Assembly: GCF_010015585.1 (NCBI RefSeq)
Contig: NW_022985078.1
Span: forward strand, 562,322-626,321
DNA from: Eremomyces bilateralis CBS 781.70
Taxonomy: Eukaryota > Ascomycota > Dothideomycetes > Eremomycetales > Eremomycetaceae
Direction of reading: 5' to 3'
Length of the DNA stretch: 64,000 nucleotides
Of the stretch, positions 1-11,952 are shown piece by piece (position 1 is the stretch's first letter; every line of letters begins with the position of its first letter). The notes beneath the pieces are model-generated. The model was not told where the DNA came from, ran no database searches, and saw only the letters and a list, made by a program, of their open reading frames with translations. Both the position numbers and the translations under genes were made by a program.

Positions 1-500
1 TTGGTGATAAAATGGAGCGGTTCAACTGGCCGAGCATCTTCTCGCAATGTATCCCTGAATATGTCTTCCATCTGCATGGTGCCTCCTTTCAGCCACGTCT
101 CAATCTCGCTCATTGCTTGCTGATTGCACTGGAAGTTCGAGTTCTTTAGCTCTGCTAACGAACGCGTCGCCCGCTCCAGCGATGCAATGTAGTCTGGCAA
201 TCCCACTTGCCTGGGACCTGCTTTCACGATTCGCTCTTCTCGTCGGGCCCCCTCAACTGGCTCGAATATCCGATCGATCGCATCGATGACATGGTCGATG
301 TTGCCATTCATCGTCTGGAGCCCCGACGTGTTACCGTAGACCGGTCGAATCGCGTCTTCCATATTCTTGCCATTGGTCTCCAACCTGTTCAGGGAGCCTT
401 GGATCTTCTTCCTGAGTCCATCCAGCTTATCGATGTTGGCAGTGAGCACCTCGACTTCGGCGCTATCTTCCGCCAGGGCAGTTCGGTGGACGTCGGGCAT
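1..500 (-). CDS. exo70: Exocyst subunit Exo70, N-terminal part (runs off window edge)
   Basis: Exo70 is a subunit of the exocyst, the complex that tethers secretory vesicles to the plasma membrane at growing tips. The reverse strand is open from ATG at 500 to the window edge and gives about 166 residues. It reads like fungal Exo70 N-termini: an acidic start, then a coiled-coil region with the string KIQGSLNRLETNGK (about residues 32-45), NGNIDHVIDAIDRIF, KAGPRQVGLPDYI and a PVEPLHF stretch at the edge. The start is supported by an in-frame TAG eleven codons upstream and an A at -3. The C-terminal helical-rod domain lies outside the window, so integrity of the whole gene cannot be judged. Recognition is from family resemblance only. 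Confidence 0.85.
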   Translation of the reverse strand, partial: MPDVHRTALAEDSAEVEVLTANIDKLDGLRKKIQGSLNRLETNGKNMEDAIRPVYGNTSGLQTMNGNIDHVIDAIDRIFEPVEGARREERIVKAGPRQVGLPDYIASLERATRSLAELKNSNFQCNQQAMSEIETWLKGGTMQMEDIFRDTLREDARPVEPLHFIT

Positions 501-1315
501 GTTGTTGGTGGTAGCGGGTCGAGTGTTCTAGAGGAGCGGTCCCTCGAAGGCGTCGATAGCTTGAGGTGCTATGTATTGTGGTGGTAAAGGATAAAACCGG
601 TTCGGGGTTCTAGTATGAGAGGGGTAGAAGACATCAGTCGTAAAGATGATCCGCTGAGATCCCGCTGGTGCGCGCTGCGGCCATTCTACATCATGACTGC
701 GCGATCAGGAGGATGACCAAAGACATCCACGCGGTAGAGAGGACAAGAGCTAGTACCGCGCATGTAGACTCCCGTAGCTGAAGTCAGGCACTTGACTGGA
801 GGGGTGCGGATAACAACGATAAGGTCCGAGTAACCAAGGAATAATACAGAGTTCCCTAAATTCTAACACCAGTATAGGTACAGGACGTCTATCCGTAGCT
901 TGGTCGATCACTTCAAGACTCAAGTTGCCTGTTGTCACTTGTCAGTTCCGTTGTCGGTCGTCACGCTTAGCTTGAGCGACAGCTGCAAGGAACAAGGAAA
1001 AGAGGCCTGTGATTGGTTCATCCCCAATACCTTACGTCAATCCGACAATATTACATTCGTGCCATGGTTCCAAGGCACAAAAAGGGACGTCAAAGTCATG
1101 ATTGTGCCCTGAGTAGTTACTTCGTACAATCATCAGACAATACCTCGAACTCATCGAAACATGGCAAGGAGATAGCTATGGTTTCCATTCGGAGGTAACC
1201 TTTCGCCAAAAAGGTACTGGTTCTACCAAGCATTCCGAGATATGACATCCAAGTCAGTTATGAATGCTATTCCACGCAACAGATGGAGGCCGTCGGCATG
1301 TCCCAGGATCAGTAA
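501..1315. other. Intergenic, divergent promoters of exo70 and phospholipase gene
   Basis: About 815 bases between two divergently transcribed genes. Only short open frames with no family resemblance are present. No RNA gene or repeat was seen. Confidence 0.6.
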
Positions 1316-3919
1316 ATGCTATGCTTATCATTTCCCAAGGTCGGTCAAGCAATGAACAATGCAATTGCTTCGCATTCGGTTCCTAGGGTCAACGAAACAT
1401 GCTTACGAATACCTAGATCATATATATCGAGGAGGTCGCACTCGTGGCGAGCTTCGAAAGGACGCCTTCATCAGCAAAAGTCATTCATCTGTCTAGCTGG
1501 GTCCATTAGTTGCGTTGTCGTGGGATTAAGTCTCTATTTGAACGGAAACCTTGTTCCATTGTATGAAGGGCGAGCATTTTGCGATGGGCCAAGGTCGGGA
1601 CCGTCGTGGCCTTCGGAAGGGCCCGTTGTGATACACCGGGGCCGGAGGTTTAAGTCTGGTGATACTATTTCTGAAGACCCCGAACCGCTATCTCAGACAG
1701 AGGTGGTGGAGGACAATGATACTCGAAAGGAGTCGATGCCAATCGACGACACGCCCCCAGAGGATGGGCCATCAAACGTCCAATCCAACACGGGGACTGC
1801 CAACTGGTCTTCTGTTCAGGAGAAGATAACCGAGTTCTTGATCCCTGATTGGGTTCGTGTACTCCCCGAATATATCACGAAGTTACAGAAGGAAGTGTCA
1901 CGGGCACCCGGATCTCTTGCCGACATGATTTGGCAGGAAGCGAATGACCCCGAGATGCATCCGGAGATCATCTGGGACTGCCAAGTTCGTATATCGGACA
2001 CCCTGTGCGAAGAGGAACGTGCGTTCGTCAAGAAACGCAAAATGGCCACTCGAAGAGCGCTGGCCGGATACCTTGACATGAACGAAGCGGAGATCCATCT
2101 GGACGATGTGCCGACCATTGCTATCTGCGGCTCAGGAGGCGGACTTAGAGCGCTTGTTGCAGGTTCATCGTCTTACCTGTGCACTAAAGAAGCTGGATTG
2201 TTTGACTGCGCTACTTACACGGCGGGTGTAAGCGGTAGCTGCTGGTTACAGGCTCTCTACTACTCCTCTTTGACTGGTCAAAGCCACCGGAAACTGATCA
2301 ATCATCTGAAACGCCGACTGGGAGTGCACATTGCCTTCCCACCCTCCGCAATGAGCCTTCTCACAAGCGCCCCCACCGACAAGTACCTTCTTAGCGGCCT
2401 TCTTGAGAAGACGCGAGGTATGCCTGATGCTGATTTTGGCATCGTGGACGTATATGGACTGCTTTTAGCCGCACGTCTCATGGTGCCAAAAGGCGAGCTA
2501 GGAGTTGACGCCCTGGACATGAAAGTCTCCAGTCAGAAGCGGTTTCTAGAGTCTGGAGACCACCCGATGCCAATATATACATGCGTCCGGCACGAGATAC
2601 CGGCCGTAGACATGGACTCCCACACCGCATCGGCGGAACAGGCGCTGAAAGAGACATGGTTTCAGTGGTTCGAAATGACGCCCTACGAATTCTGGTGCGA
2701 GGAACTCGGTGCTGGCATACCGATGTGGGCTCTTGGGAGGAGTTTCCACGATGGCGCTTCGCAAAAGCGGGATAATGGCCTATATTTGCCCGAAGTTCGT
2801 CTGTCTACCCTCCTTGGGATATGGGGCTCCGCATTTTGCGCGTCGCTATCGCATTACTATAAAGAGGTTCGACCCCTTTTCAAAGGCGCGACAGGATTCG
2901 GGCGCCTTGACCATATTCTCGCCGAAAAGGACGGTGATTTGATTAAAGTACATCCGATCGAACCCGCCGCCGTTCCCAATTTCGTCGACGGCTTTAAGGA
3001 TGCACTGCCTCGACATGTGCCAGACAGCTTGGTCGAATCCCCCCAGTTGCAGCTCATGGACGCAGGGATGAGCAACAACCTTCCCGTATATCCCCTTCTG
3101 CGGCCAGGTCGTGACGTGGATATTCTCATTGCCTTCGATGCGAGTGCAGATGTGAGGACTGATAATTGGCTTCATGCTGTGGATGGATATGCCCGGCAAA
3201 GAGGGATTAAGGGATGGCCCGTCGGCGCAGGCTGGCCACCTCCCGATGCGACCGATGATGAGGTGACCGAGCAACTGGCTAGCGCACAAGCCGAGACAAA
3301 GAGAGACGTGGATGGGAAGATGGCCGCTGCAAATTCGGGCAGTAAAAGTGAAGACGCTCGCCCCCAGAACGTCGATAGACAACCAGGCTTGGGGCACAGT
3401 AGCTCGTCGAAACAGTACCGAGCATCATCTGGTGCTCCTCAGCCAGGGCACGACAAAATCGAACCTTCTTCGCGACGACAGAAGCGCGAAAAATCCGACC
3501 TCACGTTTTGCAATGTTTGGGTCGGAACGGCGGAAGAGCGCGAGTCTGACTCTGACCCACTGCCCTCCAAACTCGTGGAGCAAGATTGGGAGCTTACACG
3601 ACCAAATGCTGGCATATGCGTCATCTATTTTCCATTTCTTTCCAATCCTCGTGTCGCTAGCGTTGATCCGATGTCGTCTGATTTCATGTCGACTTGGAAC
3701 TTCGTTTATACGCCGGACCAGATCGATAAGGTGGTGTCGTTGGCACGGGCGAATTTTGAAGAGGGGAAGGACCAAACGAAGAGGACGGTCAGAGCGGTGT
3801 ACGAGAGGAAGAAGAGACTGCGGTTGGGACGGGAGGAGAGGGAATGGAAGGAAAGGTGGGCACGACGCTTGCGGATAACGAAACAAATGAAGCATCACGG
3901 CGGTGACCATTTCACCTGA
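1316..3919 (+). CDS. plaA: Cytosolic-type phospholipase A2 (patatin-like lysophospholipase fold)
   Basis: Single-exon gene of 867 residues. It carries the catalytic signature of group IV (cPLA2) phospholipases: the oxyanion loop GSGGG near residue 273, the nucleophile motif G-V-S-G-S near residue 305, and the catalytic aspartate in LMDAGMSNN near residue 582. The expected activity is hydrolysis of the sn-2 acyl chain of glycerophospholipids. The N-terminus is basic, lacks acidic residues for about 80 residues and has one hydrophobic stretch (about 57-77), which fits a mitochondrial or membrane-anchored form. The cPLA2-like enzyme PlaA of Aspergillus nidulans is, from memory, reported as mitochondrial. 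Residues about 650-730 form a low-complexity Ser/Lys insert. No C2 domain is visible. A second Met 12 codons in is an alternative start. Confidence 0.85.
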   Translation: MLCLSFPKVGQAMNNAIASHSVPRVNETCLRIPRSYISRRSHSWRASKGRLHQQKSFICLAGSISCVVVGLSLYLNGNLVPLYEGRAFCDGPRSGPSWPSEGPVVIHRGRRFKSGDTISEDPEPLSQTEVVEDNDTRKESMPIDDTPPEDGPSNVQSNTGTANWSSVQEKITEFLIPDWVRVLPEYITKLQKEVSRAPGSLADMIWQEANDPEMHPEIIWDCQVRISDTLCEEERAFVKKRKMATRRALAGYLDMNEAEIHLDDVPTIAICGSGGGLRALVAGSSSYLCTKEAGLFDCATYTAGVSGSCWLQALYYSSLTGQSHRKLINHLKRRLGVHIAFPPSAMSLLTSAPTDKYLLSGLLEKTRGMPDADFGIVDVYGLLLAARLMVPKGELGVDALDMKVSSQKRFLESGDHPMPIYTCVRHEIPAVDMDSHTASAEQALKETWFQWFEMTPYEFWCEELGAGIPMWALGRSFHDGASQKRDNGLYLPEVRLSTLLGIWGSAFCASLSHYYKEVRPLFKGATGFGRLDHILAEKDGDLIKVHPIEPAAVPNFVDGFKDALPRHVPDSLVESPQLQLMDAGMSNNLPVYPLLRPGRDVDILIAFDASADVRTDNWLHAVDGYARQRGIKGWPVGAGWPPPDATDDEVTEQLASAQAETKRDVDGKMAAANSGSKSEDARPQNVDRQPGLGHSSSSKQYRASSGAPQPGHDKIEPSSRRQKREKSDLTFCNVWVGTAEERESDSDPLPSKLVEQDWELTRPNAGICVIYFPFLSNPRVASVDPMSSDFMSTWNFVYTPDQIDKVVSLARANFEEGKDQTKRTVRAVYERKKRLRLGREEREWKERWARRLRITKQMKHHGGDHFT

Positions 3920-4062
3920 AGGGAATTCAATCAATCGTTCGATTTTCCGGAGATTCTTCCATCCTTGTTCCCACCTAGACGCCATAAATACACGGCAAGC
4001 AAGACGGCCCAGCACCTGAGACTCCAGTATCCTGGAATAGTTGAACCGAATCCCTCCCAATA

Positions 4063-4782
4063 CTAGATCCAATCGTCGTAACCGGAGGCATCGTACATGT
4101 ACGAGTAGGGGGAATAATATGACGGGAAATCATCGAAATCGTCGTCTATCCAGTCGGAGTCGTACAAGTCGTCTCCATAGAAGTCGTAAGGGGAGTCGAA
4201 TGCCCGCCGTTGCCCACCCAATAACGACCTCCGCCACGAACCACCGTGTCGACCGCCTCGCCCTAACGAACCGAACCGTCCTGACATCCCGTATCTGGAG
4301 CGGAGAGGATCTCGGAAACCGCTGCGACTTGAACCAAGCCGGCCGATGCCTCGCATTCCCCGCATCCCCGATAATCCCATTCCCATTCCGGTCCCCATCC
4401 CCGATGACCCCATCCCCATTCCTGACCCCATCCCCATTCCTGACCCCATCCCCATTCCTGACCCCATCCCCATTCCTGTCCCCATCCCCATTCCTGACCC
4501 CATCCCCATTCCTGTCCCCATTCCCATTCCTGTCCCCATCCCTGTCCCCATCCCCATCCCATACCCTCCCATGTATGGGCTTCCTAGCATCGGGTTGCAT
4601 TGACCTCCGAGGCCGTAGCCATAACCGTAGCCGTAGCCACGCCGCTGCGAGTTTTGACGGTCGAACCGGTCGCGATTTCGGGATTGGTTGAGTCCACCGC
4701 TTCCATTGCTGAAGTTGTAAAAGCCACGCGAGGGAGAGCTAAGCGTCATGCCCTGTCTACTGAGAGGATCCATGCTCTTCAA
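4063..4782 (-). CDS. Gly/Met-repeat low-complexity protein of unknown function
   Basis: Reverse-strand frame of 239 residues. It starts MKSMDPLSRQGMTLSS, or possibly three codons later at MDPLS. It has an Arg/Asn/Ser-rich head, a Gly-Tyr run (GYGYGYGYG), and then about 65 residues made almost only of Gly and Met in units such as GMGMGS and GMGMGT. An Arg/Gly/Ser segment and an acidic, Tyr-rich tail (DDLYDSDWIDDDFDDFPSYY) follow. The ordered composition of head, repeat and tail argues for a real gene, although overlapping frames on the other strand are also open. I do not recognise a family. The composition resembles intrinsically disordered, possibly self-associating or RNA-binding proteins; that is inference. 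Confidence 0.6.
   Translation of the reverse strand: MKSMDPLSRQGMTLSSPSRGFYNFSNGSGGLNQSRNRDRFDRQNSQRRGYGYGYGYGLGGQCNPMLGSPYMGGYGMGMGTGMGTGMGMGTGMGMGSGMGMGTGMGMGSGMGMGSGMGMGSGMGMGSSGMGTGMGMGLSGMRGMRGIGRLGSSRSGFRDPLRSRYGMSGRFGSLGRGGRHGGSWRRSLLGGQRRAFDSPYDFYGDDLYDSDWIDDDFDDFPSYYSPYSYMYDASGYDDWI
4391..4562 (-). repeat. G-rich tandem repeat inside the Gly/Met protein gene
   Basis: Imperfect 12- and 18-base units, on the coding strand combinations of GGGGATGGGG with short spacers (TCAGGAAT, ACAGGAAT). They encode Gly-Met-Gly-Met-Gly-Ser/Thr. The coding strand, and so the mRNA, has many closely spaced runs of four G. Confidence 0.85.
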
Positions 4783-6301
4783 GTTCGACTGTCAATGTGC
4801 GGTGGGAGGCACTTGCGGATATTAATATCCGCTCAATAGAGAGGCCTTCTCAGCTCCGGCTGTCAAACGAAGCTTGCCTTGTGTCAAGCACTGACTTGCG
4901 GCCTGCTCGCTGCCCAAGCGAAACCAGCAAGCGAAATGGGGGGTTGGTAATCTGCAAGGGCAAATCTGAGTACACATTCAAATGGTTCCGATGTTCCTAT
5001 GAATGCTCTGCAGTTGAGCAAGGAAGTTGTGAGATAGGAGTCAATGCCCCTGAAAGGCAGTTGAGCAGTTTGAGTAGCCTTGGTGGTAAGGGAGGTAGGT
5101 CTGTTCCAGATGCTGTCCATTGTTGCGGGACGAAGAATGGATCCAAGGGTCGGTGGGGCTACATATACGTGGAGAGGGGTTCAGTACAAACCTGATCAGG
5201 AGTGGCTGTTCGCTGCTTCACGGGAGCAAAGAGGGAATGTGGAGCACAGCCGTCGGTATGATGTACACTAGCATGTGATGAGTGGTAGACATTACATCTT
5301 TTGTCACGGCGAGACAAGCGATTACGCTCGATTGACATTAGTGGATCAGCTTGTGGTCCCCGGGATTTTAGGATTGAGAGAACCTGGGTGTCAAGTCTGT
5401 AGCAAACAGTTGCGCTTCTGTGGTACCACTGGGGTTCAGCACAGGACAGGAAGAGCAAACAGCATGGAGTAGCAAACAATGATGCCAGTCCTGAGCTTGC
5501 GGAAACTATTCCGTAGGCATGAAAGAAACGACTAGGCCATCAGATTGAACAGATATCGGATCAAGAGCAAATTACCAAGGCGATATGACTACCAATGACA
5601 AGAGGAGAAGAATGGGGGTTATAGCAAATGGAGAGGGACCAGCTCTGCTTCAGTGGTGTATCATATGGTTGAAGGAGGGATTAACGAAAGGGGGGGTGAT
5701 GGTGTGCGGGGCAATGTACATAGTAATTTAAGCACAGGAATGAAGAGGAGGGGATAAGAACAGTTCGGTACAGCATCTAGCAACTGAGGGTAGTTACCCA
5801 GTGAACCTGAAAGATAAGCAAGCGATGAAGGGAGTGATATTGGACACTTGGAGAGGAGATGGATGGATGGACCATGGTTGAGACGAGAGGGGACTTGGAA
5901 CCGCGAACTTGATTGGACACCTGAGGCTGTCAGGCAGTTCAAAGTTTGGCTCCAGCGAACGATAAAACCCAAGTTGTCAGCAACATAGTCATGTGACAAG
6001 ACCGATGCCTGGTCTCCAATTTCCTCCCCAGCGCGAGCTGTGACTTGTGCGTGGGAGACTCTGCTCTCTCTCTCTCTTCTACACAATCTTCACCACTGCA
6101 ACCACCACTACATCATCTAACTGATCCTTTTCCTCTCTCTGACCCTCCATTTCCTGCGCCGCTTTTGTGTCTCTTGTGACACCACCAGCCTTTTTCCCTG
6201 AGAGATCTTCAGACATTCGAAACCTCCATACAACTTCTGCTCTCCCAATTCTATTTGCTAGACCTTCCCCTAGCCACCGCCTCCTCCATCCGACTCCAAA
6301 T
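4783..6301. other. Intergenic, 5' flank of the GYF-domain gene
   Basis: About 1.5 kb between divergent genes. The pyrimidine-rich stretch from about 6060 to 6300 (CTCTCTCTCT, many CCTCC) is typical of a fungal promoter/5' UTR. The open frames at 4797-5480 show no domain. Confidence 0.55.
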
Positions 6302-9300
6302 ATGGCACCCTCCACTTTCGCATCAGCAGCTGCGGGAGCCAATTCAAGCCTTTCGAGGACAGACAGCGCCGAATGGTATGTATATTGCCATGCTTGCCTC
6401 CCTTTGCTTGCTCTTCTTCCATCCTTTGTATCACAACCGGGTTCGACAGTTTCGCCTTGGGAGTGCGCCCTCGGTCCCAAGTCCGCGATATTGCTGCGAT
6501 GAAATCGCCTGCAATGTCAGGCTTTAGGACGAAAAGAAAGCCGATCCCACCCATTTTGGTGGCATGCGTTCTTTCCGTCCTATTTTTACACTGGACATGT
6601 GGACGCGTCTGGATTCACAACCTCGATTCCCACCACTTGCCCCCGACATGAATTTACTTCGCATCGCCCGCACACTTTTAAATATACCCCCCAATTGTTT
6701 TATCTCATATTCACGTCGCATTGTTTCATTCCAAACCGCCACCAGCGCTAGTCCACGATTCCAAGCACCATATTTGCCAGGTTATCAAATTGAGACTTTT
6801 CTAACGCTTCTTGAACAGGCAACGACGACCAAATGGCGCAACCCTCACCATGCGACGCCCTTCATCCGCAACGAATCCGCAACCTACTTCACGCGATCCT
6901 TCTGCTCAGCGCGATCCTCCAGCCGTAGCCGGGGTCTATGTTCCGCCTCACATGTCAAGGAACGGCGCCACGGAGCACAGATATTCAAAGGACGAGCTGC
7001 TTTCCCTCTACGGTGGACACCAAGACGGAGGTATACATGATGCCTCGGGCCTGTTCATGTCGGGATGGGATCCAAACGATGCCACAGACGGCACTACGGT
7101 CGGTGCGGACGTTTGCTGGGATAGTGGTGGACATGTGCGACCGTTGGGTCTGGTCGAGTTGTCTGCGGAAGAACGCGAAGTTTTCGCAAGTACCGTCAAC
7201 TCCCCCTTAAAACCACCGACACAAGCCGGAGGAAAAGACTCGGGCAACAAAGATGGCATGTCCATGCGCAAGACCTCAATATCCCATGGTCAGAATGGCC
7301 CCGATAAATATGGACTCTCCTCTCCGACTTCTGCTCGCCCCAACCGGCGTCGTGAGGCCGGCGACGCATATCCCTTCCCTTCGGCTTCCAACCCGACTCT
7401 CGGCTCCCGGCTCTCGAAAGACGACTCGGCTAACGTCACGCCCCCACCATCGATCCTTCGACGGCTAACGGATTTCAAGGATGGCGGAGAAGAAAAGGAG
7501 CACCTGCGCGAGCGGGAGGGTGCTGCTGACCTATCTACACCGATCAGTGGGTTTAAACGGGGCGCCGGCGGACATGGCAACGCGATACCCGGCTCCGGGT
7601 CTCCATGGCCAGCGTCATCGCCCAGCAACGCATTCGCCCCTACGGGGACTTTCGGGAATTTCGGGCTTGGTGGTCACGGTCAGCCTGCCGCAGGCGACAA
7701 AAGACCAGGTTTCGGCAGTATGAGAGGCGAGAGCAGATTCAAAGGTTTGATGAAAGATGCCACGGAGGACCCACCGTCTTCGCGCGGGGGCCACGATCGA
7801 CAGGCCGAGCTAGAAACGGACCGCATCCAATCGTGGATGGAGGCGCGCACTCGCCGAACAACGAGCAATATCACCGACCCTTTCCCTGACGACGATGGAC
7901 AAAGCGGAAGTGCCGCTCTACTCGAGGAAAGCTCGCCCCATGAAGTCTCTAGCGTCGGCACTTCGAGCAGAGTTGAGACCAGAGGAGGTCCAGGATTGGC
8001 TGCCTTCGGCATGACAGCGGACAACGCTGGTTTCTCTCGCGATGTGCAGCACGAGACGCCTGCCAAACAGAAGGCCCCGCAAGGGACGCATGAACCAATG
8101 AGTCCTACCGATACCAACCCATACCAGAGTCCCGATCATGAGCGTACCGATCACGATGAAGCTGCCATGAATGGTTCGGATATTCTTCAGAATCGGCTTC
8201 CCCGGCTTAGCGAATTCAGCGCCGATCCTAACATGACAACTCTACCTGGCCTTGGATCAATTGGTGGATTCGGACGGACCCAAGTCACATTCGATCCGGC
8301 CGGCAGTGATAGGAGCCAGACCTCTAGCGCAGGGCCTTCGCGAGGCGGATTCCCTAACCTGGGTGGACTTGGAGGGCTCCCTGGACTCGGGGGTCCCTCG
8401 GGATGGTCCAATGCTCCCGGCACTTCCACACCCTCAAAAGAGCGCGCTGGATTCGCGTCTTTCGGAGATGGGATGTTCGGTTCCATGGCGGACCTTCAAT
8501 CGCCCAATTTGGCAGGGCTCGGATCAAGCAATATGTTTGGTCCTGGAGCTACCCCCGGGGGCGCCACGGGGACCATCGGACGTGGCGGGAAGATTGGTTC
8601 CCTGTTCCCACAGGCTCTACAAGACCAAATGCGTGCAAGTGAGATCCCTAAACTGGGCGAGGAGAATGCCAATGATGGTGGTCCGTCCGTGTTTGGTTCC
8701 ATCGGAAAGCCTGGATTCGGGTTTTCGGGTCCACCCCGGGACTCGGAAAGCCCTCTCCGAACCGCTCGGAGTTTCTTTGACGAGGTCCCTGGACCTGGGA
8801 TCCGCCCAGAAGCGCAGCATGCTGGTAGTGATCCGGGCTTTACTTCTCCTCTGCAGCAGCTTGGCAGCGTATCCGCATCGATTCCTCCAAATCTGGGTAT
8901 TCAACGTGGCATCGCTCCCCAAGCCCAGCCCGCCTCCACTCCTGGAACGGGCCAGCCTCCTCCGGCCCAGCAGCGAACCATGGTGATGCCCGATCGAATG
9001 CGATGGATCTACAAAGATCCGCAAGGCAACACGCAGGGGCCATGGTCCGGCCTGGAAATGCACGAGTGGTACAAAGCGGGCTACTTCACGGCCGAGCTTC
9101 TGGTCAAGAAAGCGGAGGATATAGATTACGAGCCTCTCGCAAGCCTCATTCGGCGTATAGGAAATTCTCGCGAGCCATTTCTCGTTCCCCAAATCGGCAT
9201 CCCACACGGGCCCCCTACCGGCCACTACGCTGGCGGAACAGGTGCTTCGGTGGGAACTCAACCTCCATTCGCCAATAGCTTCCCTAGCTTTGGGACCACC

Positions 9301-11405
9301 CTCACTGCTGAGCAGCAGAATGCTTTGGAAAGACGTAAGCAAGAGGAGCAGTACCTGATGGCTCGCCAAAAGGAACACCTCGCTCAACAACAGCTGCTTT
9401 CCAAGCAGATGATGCAGGGCCAATCGAGCATTCTTCCGCCGTCATTGAACCACCATGGCAGTGCACAAAGCCTTCAGAGCCAGCCCAGTTTCGGATCCAT
9501 CACTTCCCCTACCGGATATCAACTTCCGTCTGCTCAAGGGTCCGTTCCTGGACCTCCAGGATCTGGCTCCCTTGAAGGAATGTATCGCGGACCTGGCGCT
9601 CCAGGAACATCTTCAAGCACTCAAATCCCTCCTATTGGCAGTGGGCCCGATGCCCATCGTCCCAATGAGGTTGCAATGATGGAACGGTTGTCGATCGGCC
9701 GAGGCCAACAACCTCCAGCCCAGTGGCACCAAATGCAAACCGATCTACATTCGCACCAGGCTGCTGCCATCGCGAACGAACGAGCGCGCCTTCAACGGGA
9801 ACAGTCGGAATTCGATTCCCTTCAGCAGCGACCCGGTCCAGCAAACCAGCAAGCTCAGCTGACATTCGAACGGCTTCAGGAATTCCATGACCTTCGAAAA
9901 CAGATCGAGAATGAACAGCAGGCCGGCATGGATCCCTCATACGAAGGGCATAATGAGCAACTCGCAGCCCTTGCCCATCAGATTCACCAAGCCCAGCTTG
10001 AAGCCTCGACCGCTCCGAGCCAGATCTCGTCCCATGAAGACTACGGCGTGGAAGAAACCATCGCGGACAGTATGCTTTCTCTGTCCGAGCAAGTCCAGAA
10101 GGTCGTCTCTGCAAAGCAGACCCCCACTGTACAGTCGCCTTGGCAACGGATGGACCCATCACATTCTCAGCCCTTGCCGCCGCCACAGTCCAACTCACCC
10201 ATGCCTGCGCCCGTCGCTCAACGTAAACAGAACGTCGCCGAAGCGTTACACGCGGAGTCGCGTTCCCAGAATCAGACTCCTTCCGTTGATACACCAAGCA
10301 CTTCGCTCGCGCCTTGGGCAAAAGATGTGGCGGAACCGATCAAAGGCCCGTCACTTAAGGAAATTCAGGAAGCCGAGGCCAGGAAAGCCGCCCAACAGGA
10401 GGAGGTCGCGGCGGCTGCTCGTCGTGCGATCCTGGAGAGAGAGATGCTTAATCAGAAAAACCAAGCTCCCGTGCCAGCTCCGGGTTTGCCTTCTAGCTCA
10501 ACCTGGGGCAACGCGCAACCTCCGACTCCTCAAGCCCCAGCCGTGCCACCGTGGGCGAAGCCGACCGTCAGTAAGGCGGCACCGCAGAACAACGCACCAA
10601 AGAAGACCCTACAGCAGATTCAAAACGAGGAAGAGGCGCGGAAACGAGCGGCCGTGGCGGCAGCAGCAGCGGTAGCGAGTACGGCGAGCCCCAGCAGCCC
10701 ATCCCCCTCCTTGTCGACCGGTAAGCGGTATGCCGACCTTGCCAGCAAAGTTGTTCCAGCTCCGTCAAGTGCCAGCGGTGCTAGTGGTGTCGGTGGTGCT
10801 AGTGGTGCCTGGATGACGGTTGGTGCAGGAGGCAAGCCCAAGCTTCCAGCAACTACCCCTACAGCTCCTGCTGCGATCCGATCCAATAGCACGGCGAATG
10901 TGGCGGCCGCTAGGCCTAAGCCGGTCACCATCGCTTCACGAAGCACGACCGCAGGTTCCGGACCTATCGGCCAAGTGAACGCACACGAAGAATTCAAGAA
11001 GTGGGGAGTTGCCGAGCTTCGCCATGATCTTAATAAGGGTATCAATGGTGAGTTGACAAATTACTTCTGGTCAATGATGATGTCAGCTAACATGAAATAG
11101 TTGATGACTTTGTTCAAACGCTCCTCAGCCTCCCATCCGAAATGGACGTGATCACCGAGGCGGTCCATTCCGTGTCTCAAACCATGGACAGCCGCCACTT
11201 CGCCGAAGAATTCATTCGACGCAACAAGCTTGCTGCGAAGGGCATCGTCGAAACAACGAACACGGCGTCCCCTTCCACTGCGAGCGACAACAAAAGCGGC
11301 GGCTGGAGCGAGGTCGCGAAGAAGGGTGGCAGTGTTAGCACGACCAAGGAGGAGCCGAACAATTTCCGCGTGGTCGCAGCGAAGAAGAAGGGCGGCAAGC
11401 GCTGA
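6302..11405 (+). CDS. GYF-domain protein (Smy2/GIGYF type)
   Basis: Three-exon model: 6302-6375, 6819-11047 and 11101-11405, giving 1535 residues. The first exon is short and followed by an unusually long 443-nt intron. The joint restores a Trp codon and leads into QRRPNGATLTMRR. The GYF domain, which binds proline-rich peptides, starts near residue 752 (MRWIYKDPQGNTQGPW, then MHEWYKAGYF). It is followed by a Gln-rich, coiled-coil-prone region with EEARKRAAVAAAAAVA-like stretches and a basic C-terminus ending in KKKGGKR. The N-terminal 700 residues are disordered and rich in Gly, Pro and Ser. GYF proteins of this type act in mRNA-linked translational control and vesicle traffic in yeast; the role here is inferred. 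A last intron of 53 nt is supported by GTGAGT and by frame closure. Confidence 0.85.
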
Positions 11406-11952
11406 ATATGTGGTCTTACTGTTTGCCATGTCGAGCACCCTCGGAACAGTAATTCCTATTTCTCTTTTTTAAACAGCATTGGGAGGCATTGTCGAGCGTG
11501 CATTTCATGTTAGATCCACGGTGCTGCATAGCGGCTCTACAAGGCGATGATGATGCATCAAGAAGGGGTGGTCCGCAAGGCCGTGCGTGTACGACCAGTC
11601 TTAAATTCATTGTAGCATAGCTAAATTTTAATCGACTCCACTACACGAAGCGCAAAGTAGTGAGGACCGAATAATCGTCGTCATTCGGAAACAAAATATT
11701 CAAGGGTAATCCGATTCCTATTGTCGTCATAGGGTCAATGATCTCATCAGACGGAATGGACCGATCCGTTGCCCACATCCCCCACATCCCGTGCAGAGTA
11801 CCGAACTCCTTCCTTTTGACTCATCAGCTAACTTACGGCTTCTATTCCGCCTAGTTGTTCGTTTCTGCTACATTATTTGAAGATAATAGTAAGTACTAGA
11901 CTTCAACTTGACATGATACTCGTCCACGAAATCATCAAGCAGTGTTCTCATC
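11406..11952. other. Intergenic between convergent genes
   Basis: About 550 bases between the stops of the GYF-domain gene and the MFS transporter. It holds 3' UTR sequence and no recognisable gene. Confidence 0.6.

Noticed and set aside
207-587. 126-codon forward frame
   Set aside because: It lies antisense to the recognisable Exo70 N-terminus and has no domain.
3425-4072. 215-codon reverse frame
   Set aside because: Shadow of the phospholipase gene's 3' end, with no family resemblance.
4041-4691. Forward frame with Pro/Ser repeats opposite the Gly/Met protein
   Set aside because: The repeat is open on several frames. The reverse frame has the more gene-like head and tail, so the forward one is treated as a by-product.
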